DNA from: Heracleum sosnowskyi
Taxonomy: Eukaryota > Streptophyta > Magnoliopsida > Apiales > Apiaceae
NCBI GenBank assembly: GCA_030848705.1
Contig: CM061245.1
Span: 59,732,006 to 59,796,005, forward strand
Length of the DNA stretch: 64,000 nucleotides
Direction of reading: 5' to 3'
Shown here: positions 56,626 through 64,000 of the stretch, one piece after another
How positions within the stretch are numbered: position 1 is the stretch's first letter
Layout of the letters: each line of letters opens with the position of its first letter
Made by a program: the position numbers and the translations under genes
The notes under the pieces: model-generated
Seen by the model: the letters and a program-made list of their open reading frames with translations, nothing else
Told to the model about the DNA's origin: nothing
The model's database searches: none

Positions 56626-57325
56626 TGATATGGGTCAAAAATAACCCTAAAGACATAATTAATATTGCATTAATTAAACCTAGATGGTCTAAAAATAAAG
56701 CCCATTAATAAGGTCCGAAACTCTAATTAAATATTAATTTCGTAATTAATATTTGGGCTAGAAGTACAACCTGTATTAGGAGATGTCCAATGCAGGCTTG
56801 TTCTAATACAAGTGGGCTTGTTTCAATACAAGTCCGTTATTATATGGAAACAACTCCTACAAGGAAGGATCTAGAATTAATCCTTATCCACCGTCAATGA
56901 TAAGGCTTATCCTTCAAGGAAGTGATAATACTTATCCACAGTCAAGGATAAGACTTATCCGTCAAGGAAGTGATGATACTTATCCACTGTCAAGGATAAG
57001 ATTTATCCTTCAAGGAAATCAATACTTATCCACTAGGCTTCTAAACGCCTATATAAAGGGTCTGACCCCTTATCTCAGAACTACGTTTTATACTTCATCC
57101 TCGAATAAGGACATACAAGTCACTACGTCCTTGGTGTGCCCCTGCTGCCATAGCCCCGAGGGCAACACCAAGAACTACGTTTTTATTGGCTTGATTCTCT
57201 AAACACTAGAGATACGTAGGCATCTTGTTAGGACCGAGTTAGTCCCCGACAACAAGAGCAACCATTAAAGCTTGAAGCTCAAAAATTCTAGTATTAATTA
57301 TACCCTAGTTTTTTATTCCATAACA
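56626..57325 (+). repeat. Gypsy2 3' LTR
   Basis: 700 bp, TGATATGG...CCATAACA, preceded by the AAGTTGGGGGGCAAA polypurine tract. Retains TATA (CCTATATAAAGG at about 57049) and three to four CTTATCC(A/T)...GTCAA(T/G)GATAAG repeats. Confidence 0.92.
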
Positions 57326-57620
57326 GAAGTATTGAGGGCACCCTCAATGAAACATTGAAGGCGCCCAATTTTAGATAATTTATAAATTTACCTGAAAAAT
57401 TAAATAAAAATAGAAAATTGTGCAAAATTTGAATTTGAATTTATACGTATTCAGAAAAAATGCCCACTATTTTTGTGATGAATGTTATATTTTGTTCTAG
57501 TATTCTTCTATTTTTAATTATTTATTTAAAAACAAACGCCCTCAATAATGAAACATTGAGAACGCCCTCAATGAAAAATTGAGGGCAGGGGGATATCCAA
57601 CGTGGGCTGTGGAACGCCCC
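57326..57620. repeat. Right arm of MULE2 with palindromes
   Basis: Holds the right half of the split palindrome, CCCTCAATGAAACATTGAAGG at about 57341-57361, CCCTCAATAATGAAACATTGAG at 57539-57560, CCCTCAATGAAAAATTGAGGG at about 57565-57585, and the right terminal sequence. Confidence 0.8.
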
Positions 57621-58015
57621 CTATATATATACACACACACGAGAAGAGATGTGACATTTTGTGTGTGATTAAGTGAATTATTGGATTTCTTTTTCTTCTT
57701 TTTTAGTATTTAATTTAAGCGCCTAAAAGAATTAAAAAATCTCACTCTTAATTTGGGAGCCCGCCTAATTTTTTTGTTAATAATAACAACTGTTCTCTAA
57801 AAGCATTCCAATACTTTTCAAATTTTATATTTTTAAATTTAACTAGAACGTTTTTTGAAAACCGTTACTGTACATTATAACTACATTATAACTGATAAAA
57901 ACTTATCTGAGAATGCTAATCAATAGGAATGGTTTTTGGTCATTTTTATAAAATTTGGTTTGCTATATGCAATCTATAGTATAGTGGATTACTCATTAGA
58001 AGCCTCGATTAAGGC
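57621..58015. other. AT-rich spacer
   Basis: Starts with (TA)n(CA)n. No gene or element recognised. Confidence 0.5.
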
Positions 58016-58577
58016 TGGCAAACGATTACAATCCGGGTTAAAAAATGTCGAAAGGTAACACACGGACCTCGAGTCTTGTAAATAGACGGTTATAACTTTT
58101 ATTAAATCTTAAAAGATTATCCTAGAGGGGGGGGGGCAAATAATATGAGTTAAAATATACCTCGTATATAAAATTAATATCACATTAATTAAATCTAGCA
58201 TGATCCAAAAACAAGACACAAAATTCTATTTAAATATTAAATTTGTAAATTAATATTAGGGCTAATTAATTAATATTAGTGTCCCCAACACACTAATTCC
58301 CATAAAGAGTTAGTTTCTTACGTGAAACTTTTAGAATTTCTTTTAGAGGACTGACTTGTCTCCAAATCACCCAATTCTACACAAATTTTGACACTCTCAA
58401 TATCTATATAAAGACCCCTAACCTATTTCATTGAACAACATTTTTTGACTTGATTCTTAATACTGATTAAAATACGTAGGCATCTTGTGATGACATATTT
58501 AGTCACAAAATACAAGAGCAATCATTGAAGTGCGAAACTCACGAACCCTAGCATTATATACTCGAACCTTGGATAAA
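58016..58577 (+). mobile_element. Old Gypsy-family remnant (3' internal end + LTR)
   Basis: A G-rich tract and GGGGCAAA at about 58126-58140 precede TAATATGAGTTAAAATATACC, a decayed match to the Gypsy2 LTR start (TGATATGGGTTAAAAATAACC). ATACGTAGGCATCTTGTGA at about 58471 and CCTAGCATTA at about 58547 match the LTR 3' part. It is the third and oldest member of the family here, about 435 bp of LTR. Confidence 0.75.
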
Positions 58578-58804
58578 ATATATAAATAGAATATATTATC
58601 TCAGTATATTAAAAAATGATATGAAATTTTACTACATGTCTTTAGTGATTCAACAAATACAACCAACATCGCGGGATTCGCTAAAATTTTAACTAGAATG
58701 TCGCGTTGAGATGCAATAATTTTTTTACTATACCATTTTCGTAAATTTTTAGTTAAGGAGTTTGTGTCATCGAGTATGCTCTTAATCAAGAATCAATCTA
58801 GAAA

Positions 58805-58850
<46 letters not shown>

Positions 58851-59442
58851 AACATGCATGTTAAAAGAAGTAACAATTAAATTACGTTTTTTAATTAAAT
58901 AATTAGGTTTTTATACGTTACAATGGATATCTAATCACATGAGAAATATTGCCCGTACTTCGCACACGTGAATTCTTTATTGTCTATCAATTTTTGTAAT
59001 TTGATGTATTTGCTACAAAATACTTTATAAAAGATTTTATGGTTTAAAAGAAAAAGAAGATTACTCTACTGTATATCTATTTTATATATTGAAATAGGTG
59101 ATTTACGAATTATCTTATCAAAATATTATCTACATGATATACCAATAGATACAAAATATAATAATTTATATGAAAAATTAAAGGGACGGAAAACAAAAAA
59201 TCTAGTTTATTTAAAAATAAATTAATTTTATTTGTCAATAATCAAGTTACATTAACATAACTTACAAATAAGTATGCAGTTACATCTTAATAGTAACTGA
59301 TGTGCATTTACCCAATCGTGGCTTAGCAGTTTTTTTCCCAAGCCTTTTGGATTACAAATCTAAAAATTGTTATAAAAATATTAATACTTGTCTTTTAGAT
59401 TTCTAAAACAATCATCACTTATATCATATCTTATTTGCAGAA
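58578..59442. other. AT-rich DNA with (TAA)n microsatellite
   Basis: (TAA)n, about 14 units, at 58806-58848. A weak Helitron-end-like CCCGTACTTCGCACACGTGAATTC lies at about 58951. No coding region. Confidence 0.5.
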
Positions 59443-60036
59443 ATGGCTTCAAGAACTTCAAAAAGAATAAGGTATTCAAACATGAAATACTTGGTGGTGA
59501 ATGACTTGAATAACATCAACGTTTCATCTGCAGACTTAAATTAGAATATCCGTATGGCAAATGAAGATTCCAGTTTGTTCTTCAAAAGCATGGACGATAG
59601 GCAGAGCGAACTTATTGCTCACACGCTTGGCGTAGAGGAAAAATACTTGTATATATAAGGATTATAAACCTTAGATTTAATTGAAATTTCTGTTTTTCTT
59701 CATGTTTGTTTCTTTTTCTCTTGAAATATTATGTTGGTAATAAATTGTAGGAACATCAATGAAGTATTGAAGGGAAATCTTGATGCAGTAGTTGGTGAAT
59801 CATCTACGGCAAATGTTCAAATTGTCAGGGACTATGCAGGCCGAGAAAGCAGATTCTTGGAAGATACGTCGAATTCTATTCGTGGACACGTGAGGCTATT
59901 TAGAGAACATTTGGAAGAAATGTTGACAGGTTTTAAAAAATTTAAAGCATATTGGGTGAAAAAAAATAAACGACTGGATAATCAAGGTTGGAGAAATCGA
60001 GGATCAGAGCAAAACGATGTGTGCTCGAGTCGATGA
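59443..60036 (+). pseudogene. Unrecognised spliced gene fragment
   Basis: 59443 onward reads MASRTSKRIRYSNMKYLVV, NDLNNINVSSADLN, then a stop, then NEDSSLFFKSMDDRQSELIAHT with a stop near 59656. After an acceptor TTGTAG (59750), 59751-60036 reads NINEVLKGNLDAVVGESS, then ESRFLEDTSNSIRGHVRLF and FKKFKAYWVKKNKRLDNQG. I do not recognise the family. The basic N-terminus and helical, charged second block suggest a real but decayed gene or mobile-element gene. Coding status is uncertain. Confidence 0.35.
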
Positions 60037-61003
60037 TCTAAGGCGAAATAGTTGATTTTGCTTTAAGCCGTAATTCAGACATGTGGTTGTATTACATGTT
60101 TTGTTCAAGTAAAGAAAACTTAGTATATTTAGTACAACTTAAATTTATGCTTTTCACTCATTCGAAGTATGTTGTTTAGGAATATGGATATGTTTGTTAC
60201 TAATATTGTAAGCTTAAAAATTTATGAACTCTGTTGTATTTAAATTTTTGTTATGATGCTTGTTTACAATTCAAACATCTGAAAGTATGCATCAATATTG
60301 TGATTTATAAAACAAAGATTAATAAAAATATATGATTATAATGAAAACTTGGAAAGATTCTTCCTCAAAGATTCCTCAAAGAATATATTGATGTGCATGT
60401 AACCTAATAGATCAATCAATCAACATAGTTGTTATGTATTCGGAAGAGCATAGAGTTCATAACTGGAACTCTATGGTTTCTGGCAGAACATCGTTTGAGA
60501 TAGTTCTTTAACTATTGTATAATGAAATGGAACTGACCAAATTTGACATCATTCTCAGGCAATGCTCGAAGGTGACATTTAAGATGCAAACAATGATGCA
60601 ATGAATGAATAAAGGAAGAAAAAACAGCAACTGCCATGGATCTTCTGAACAATGTTGACATAATTTCACTCTAATTAGTAAAACTCCATAAGTATTAAAA
60701 TATTTTCGGCTATATTAGTATTAAATAATGTTTAGTCATTTTTGTCTTTCATCCAAACTTATCCCGTCATATTATTAAATCAATGTACCGCACTTGAAAG
60801 AAACAGTGATAAAAATATAAGACATAATTACAGTTGAAAGTGGAAGGAAAGAATATGAAAATATAAAGCTTTCAGATTGTACATGGTTTCTAACTAAAAA
60901 CATCAACAAAAAGCACATCTCGACCTTGAAATTAAGATAAGAACATGATTCAGGAAAAACATATAGATACTATGAATTTAAAAATATGCCATTATCATAT
61001 ATT
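60037..61003. other. Non-coding spacer
   Basis: No credible open frame or element ends recognised; moderate AT content. Confidence 0.4.
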
Positions 61004-61460
61004 TCAATGTTCCATAGCACAAAACAGGATTCTAAACACAATAAGTTGAAGGGAGGATTTTTTACATTTTGAGTTCCAAATGTGTGAAATGCTAAGTCTA
61101 TTGCTCCAGAATTCACCATCTTCCTTGTAATTTCCTTGAACAACATTATTACAAAGAGAATTCCACATGTCTTCTTCAAGCGGAGGACCATCAATCATAT
61201 TAAATGGTTTAGTATCCCTGGCTTCAGGACAGAATTTTAAAATGGGCAATAGATGATCATTCAAAAAAAGATACTTGTACATGTCACATAGAAAAATCAT
61301 CAACTGTTCGATTCTTCCTCTCATAACAGTATTGTGTATCATGGTGAACATTTATTGCGCACATTGATCAATTTCTGTTGGACTGAACAAAGCTTTCAAA
61401 AATATGAAGGAGAATTGAGATGGAAAATGGTTAACTGAAAGAGCTGTTATTCCCAAATGA
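61004..61460 (-). pseudogene. Downstream half of a gene-like frame split by a solo LTR
   Basis: One minus-strand frame: LGHLGITALSVNHFPSQFSF ... TEIDQCAQ, a TAA at 61352-61354, then MFTMIHNTVMRGRIEQLMIF and FCPEARDTKPFNMIDGPPLEED. It appears to continue the frame ending at 62459 on the other side of the LTR. The GHLG...A phrase followed by a C/W-containing tail loosely resembles plant F-box proteins of the At1g67623/At2g35280 type with SEL1-like repeats. Low confidence. Confidence 0.3.
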
Positions 61461-61467
61461 CCTAACA

Positions 61468-62458
61468 GAATTGTAGAAGGGGGGGTTGAATACAATTCTT
61501 GATATTTTCTTGAAACTAAACACTTTATAAAATAAAACTGAACTGAATAAATAAAAACACAAGATATAAATAATTCAGTTGGATTGTTTGATGATCCAAC
61601 TGAAGTGTTTTTATTGCGGAAATAATCTGTGATACAAAAGTACACAGCTGCTCAGTTACAAGGTTGTAGAGAAGAGTTGCTCTCAAAAAAATAGCTAATA
61701 CAATCTATTTGTTTTTCTTCTCTTATTTCTAAAGTAACTGCTACACTTGGTTATATAATCCCAAGTTTACAATTCTACGTTTGGTTAAACTAAAGAATAA
61801 TAGTAGTAACCATCAGTAGCTTGCTTTTCATTCCTTTTGTCCAATGGTCCTTGGAGATCTTTGCTTTTGTCTTCATGCTCATTATAATCATTTCCAAGAG
61901 CCTGATTGGAAATTGGAATGTTTCCTTATTTCCAGTAACCACTTTGATGGCTTCCAATGCAAAGTACACTTCCATATCTCCTTTTAGATCTGTTCAGTAA
62001 ACTGTCACTATCACTTTGTCAACTGTTCAAAAAGCAACATTGATTCGTTGATAGCAAGGAGATGTGTTTCGTTGATAGCTTCATTCTTCATTCCGTTGAT
62101 GGTGTTTCCCTCGTTTCGTTGATGGGTAAACTCCATACCGTTGACAGAGTAATCTTCATACCGTTGACATGTCTTCACTTAGTCAAAATTACAAGGCATA
62201 ACATATTTACAATTAACCAACCTATTTTGCCTATCTAGTACTTAGTCAACATGACTTAGAAAACCTATCTAAAACATATAACAGAATGCCTATCATACTG
62301 TGAAGTATTGTACAATGCAATTGCTACAACACTCATTTCGTTGATGAGCTTCCTGTCAACGGAATGCTGCAAAGCATGCCATTTCGTTGACAGTTACAAA
62401 AATGACTTTACACAAATTCTACTAAGTGTTTTATGTTTATCATCAAGAACAACATATT
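61468..62458 (-). mobile_element. Solo LTR, Sirevirus/copia-like
   Basis: On the minus strand starts near TGTTGTTCTTGATGATAAAC (62454 downward) and ends ...TTCAACCCCCCCTTCTACA (about 61473), the style of Sirevirus LTR ends. TATA-like GATTATATAACC lies at about 61753. No gag-pol is present, hence solo LTR. A 7-nt direct repeat CCTAACA flanks it (61461-61467 and 62459-62465), but the bases next to the TG/CA ends do not match perfectly. Confidence 0.55.
62036..62395. repeat. CGTTGA(T/C)(A/G)G motif array in the solo LTR
   Basis: About nine copies of (T/C)CGTTGAYRG: near 62047, 62069, 62095, 62117, 62139, 62160, 62339 and 62383, and once inverted (CTGTCAACGGAA, about 62355). Dispersed rather than strictly tandem, with spacings near 21-26 bp for the first six. 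May be a regulatory array of the LTR promoter. Confidence 0.65.
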
Positions 62459-64000
62459 CCTAACAAGAGCCGACAAAACCTGGAGATTTCCTTCAACATT
62501 TGATCTTGATAAAAGATTCTGAACTGAGTTGAGAAACATAGCTTGGCGTACATTGTGTCCAACACAATATTTGACAAAACCATGGAACTGTTCTCTTGTT
62601 ACCTCAATAGAATGATGATGATAGTGATAGAGCTTGTCCCAATTAATAGATTCAAGCACAAATCTGACATGATCGGTATGCTTGTCTCGAGCCCAAATAA
62701 GCAAAAGTTTTGAGAAAGAGGAAAAACTTTCAGCATAAAAAATCAGATGAGAAAAAACCAGACTAATGACCTCTGGTTGCACATTCATAATATTGACGTC
62801 TGCCATGCTAATTGCATCCACATTCCTCAAACATGAAGCTTGTCCTTTCTCATTCCTTGAATCTTGAAGGACTCCATGCTGAAGGGGTTCCATGACATAG
62901 GAACTCCTGAATTGTGGCTCCATTTGCACTGTCACCATTGCATTTGTTGATGGTGGTATTGAAGTAGCTTGTACAGATGATACCTTTTTAGTGTCAGCTA
63001 GCTTCTTGACCTTTGCTTCAATATTTGACCAGTGATCCTTGATTTGTTCTGCAAGTTTCATCCTCAAAGAGGCTTCCTGGATCAGGTCAATACTGTCCTT
63101 TTTCTTCTTTGCAAACTCCCCCATTGCTAATGGCTCTTCTGGTAAGGAGATGGCTGGGACCATAACCTTTGTGATCTGAATGTCTAGCTCCTTAGATTTC
63201 TCCCCCTTTTTGTTAGCATCAAGTGAGATGAGAGGGAGCCCTTGAGCTGCCAGAAGCTGGGTGAGTAGCTGAGTTTGCTTCTCCTGCTCCTTTTGCATGT
63301 GACTAAGTGTAGCCTCAACTTTGTCCACTCTAGAGGAAAGAGTTTTCAAAGATGAAGACACTTCAGGTTCCTTGGTGAAAAACCTTGACATCCTGGAGAC
63401 AGTGTGAAGAGGAAGCTTTTTATCTAGCCTCCTGTCAGTAGCAGCCCTAAGGTTGCTAATTGAGTCCTTGATTTCTGTAGCCTCAATCCTTGTCTGCAAC
63501 ATTTGTAGCCTTTGAATTTCCAGAGAATCCATGATGGCTTTGTAGAATTTCTTGTCCCTTGCTCCTGCAGACTCATGAGCTAGATATGCTTCATTGTACT
63601 GCCTTGTGATAGCAGCATCCAAATTGCATCTACCATGCATATCTTGAGAAAGCCAGTTTGGTGTAGGAGGCACCACAGAAGTCCCAGTCTGTGTAGTAGT
63701 GGCCACCTGTAGAATGTCACCAAAGCTATCCTCATTATCAGAAAAATCAAATTCTCCACTTGCTTCAGCCCCTGGAGGTAGATTGGTCAAGGCATCCTTT
63801 GCTCTTTGCATTGATGCAGTTGTGTGAATTAGTTGTAGTGACCTCTCTGCCTCCACATTGCCCTGTTGAGCCAAAACTTGATAGGCTGACACAGGATGAG
63901 TAAAGGTCTCAGGATCCAGGGAAATACTATCCAGAGTTTGTTGATAAACCTCTTGGAAAGTAAGTTCCCTTTCTCCCTCACTGACCTCCATTAACTCACT
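62408..64000 (-). CDS. Long open frame, retroelement-like N-terminal part joined to gene-like C-terminal part
   Basis: Open on the minus strand from the window edge (SELMEVSEGERELTFQEVYQ) to TAA at 62408, at least 527 codons; first Met in window at 63991. The N-terminal ~370 residues are acidic/coiled-coil (SSRVDKVEATLSHMQKEQEK, KEKQ-rich), without enzymatic motifs, and resemble accessory ORFs of plant Sirevirus-like elements, from memory only. From about residue 395 it changes style: NVQPEVISLVFSHLIFYAES ... FHGFVKYCVGHNVRQAMFLN ... EGNLQVLSALVR, loosely like an F-box protein with SEL1-type repeat. The last ~15 codons (MLFLMINIKHLVEFV) come from the solo LTR. Probably a chimera made by insertions; whether expressed is unknown. 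Confidence 0.45.
   Translation of the reverse strand, partial: SELMEVSEGERELTFQEVYQQTLDSISLDPETFTHPVSAYQVLAQQGNVEAERSLQLIHTTASMQRAKDALTNLPPGAEASGEFDFSDNEDSFGDILQVATTTQTGTSVVPPTPNWLSQDMHGRCNLDAAITRQYNEAYLAHESAGARDKKFYKAIMDSLEIQRLQMLQTRIEATEIKDSISNLRAATDRRLDKKLPLHTVSRMSRFFTKEPEVSSSLKTLSSRVDKVEATLSHMQKEQEKQTQLLTQLLAAQGLPLISLDANKKGEKSKELDIQITKVMVPAISLPEEPLAMGEFAKKKKDSIDLIQEASLRMKLAEQIKDHWSNIEAKVKKLADTKKVSSVQATSIPPSTNAMVTVQMEPQFRSSYVMEPLQHGVLQDSRNEKGQASCLRNVDAISMADVNIMNVQPEVISLVFSHLIFYAESFSSFSKLLLIWARDKHTDHVRFVLESINWDKLYHYHHHSIEVTREQFHGFVKYCVGHNVRQAMFLNSVQNLLSRSNVEGNLQVLSALVRNMLFLMINIKHLVEFV

Larger units (their letters stand above)
50388..57325 (+). mobile_element. Gypsy2: decayed Tat-like Ty3/gypsy element
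   Basis: 6.94 kb, LTRs 50388-51040 (653 bp) and 56626-57325 (700 bp), target duplication GAAGT (50383-50387, 57326-57330). Internal sequence is closely related to Gypsy1 in gag, PR, RT, RNase H, archaeal-type RNase H and integrase, but with many stops and frameshifts. The end of pol and the whole antisense gene/minisatellite region are absent: after KIVKH (56497) only about 125 bp remain before the 3' LTR. LTR divergence (many substitutions and indels) shows it is much older than Gypsy1. Confidence 0.93.
47123..57620 (-). mobile_element. MULE2: Mutator-like element related to MULE1, split by Gypsy2
   Basis: Left end about 47123 (GGACATTGGTCC..., GGGGATATCCCCATGCCCTC) and right end about 57620, whose reverse complement reads GGGGCGTTCCACAGCCC... 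then GGATATCCCCCTGCCCTCAAT: an imperfect terminal inverted repeat of about 50 bp. Without Gypsy2 and one target duplication it is about 3.55 kb, close to MULE1's 3.49 kb. It carries the palindrome motif in many copies, only an N-terminal transposase fragment (minus strand), a ~540-bp repeat and a poly-G tract. Flanks are (TA)n-rich (ATATATACA / TATATATAC), so a target duplication cannot be fixed. Non-autonomous. Confidence 0.65.

Noticed and set aside
47114..57630. ATATATACA / TATATATAC as MULE2 target duplication
   Set aside because: Both flanks are simple TA repeats, so the match could be chance and the boundary cannot be fixed.
61448..62459. TATTC as the solo-LTR target duplication
   Set aside because: TATTC follows the right end, but the left copy is not directly next to a TG start; the CCTAACA pair is noted instead as uncertain.

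Overview
The window is nuclear DNA of a flowering plant, probably a eudicot (asterid/Apiaceae-like by general flavour, low confidence). It is AT-rich, has GT-AG introns, an FPA-type flowering regulator, and dense LTR retrotransposons, Helitrons, MITEs and Mutator-like (MULE/FAR1) elements. Only one clearly intact host gene is visible: FPA (9067-14685, five exons, about 962 codons, three RRMs plus a SPOC domain).

Layout. 3-2658: 3' part of an RPA70-like single-strand DNA-binding protein gene, probably broken. 3773-5312: Helitron. 5361-8847: MULE1 with a degenerate FAR1-type transposase and an array of short palindromes, sitting in the FPA promoter between two ~100-bp direct repeats. 9067-14880: FPA. 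14.9-22 kb: gene-poor DNA with MITEs. 22-34.3 kb: cluster of Helitrons in both orientations; one (24122-33926) contains a young Ty1/copia element (24403-33292, TSD GGACA). 36633-46795: Gypsy1, a young Tat-like Ty3/gypsy element (505-bp LTRs with 3 differences, TSD AGTAG) with archaeal-type RNase H, an antisense three-exon gene and a 100-bp hairpin minisatellite. 47123-57620: MULE2, a relative of MULE1, split by Gypsy2 (50388-57325, TSD GAAGT), an older decayed relative of Gypsy1. 58016-58577: a third, much older LTR remnant of that family. 59.4-64 kb: unrecognised fragments, a Sirevirus-like solo LTR splitting a gene-like reading frame, and a long open frame running off the window end.

The most unusual signal is in the MULE pair. 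Both carry repeated 17-21-bp palindromes of the form CCGCAATG-AAA-CATTGCGG (MULE1) or CCCTCAATG-AAA-CATTGAGGG (MULE2). The arms differ between families in a compensating way, so the symmetry is kept while the sequence changes. Gypsy2 inserted exactly at the centre of one such palindrome. A second unusual signal is that Gypsy1 and Gypsy2 share in-frame stop codons at two equivalent positions (gag end, and a TAG before the RNase H region).

Exon borders and element ends were read by eye from splice and terminus motifs. No alignment, database search or expression evidence was available.
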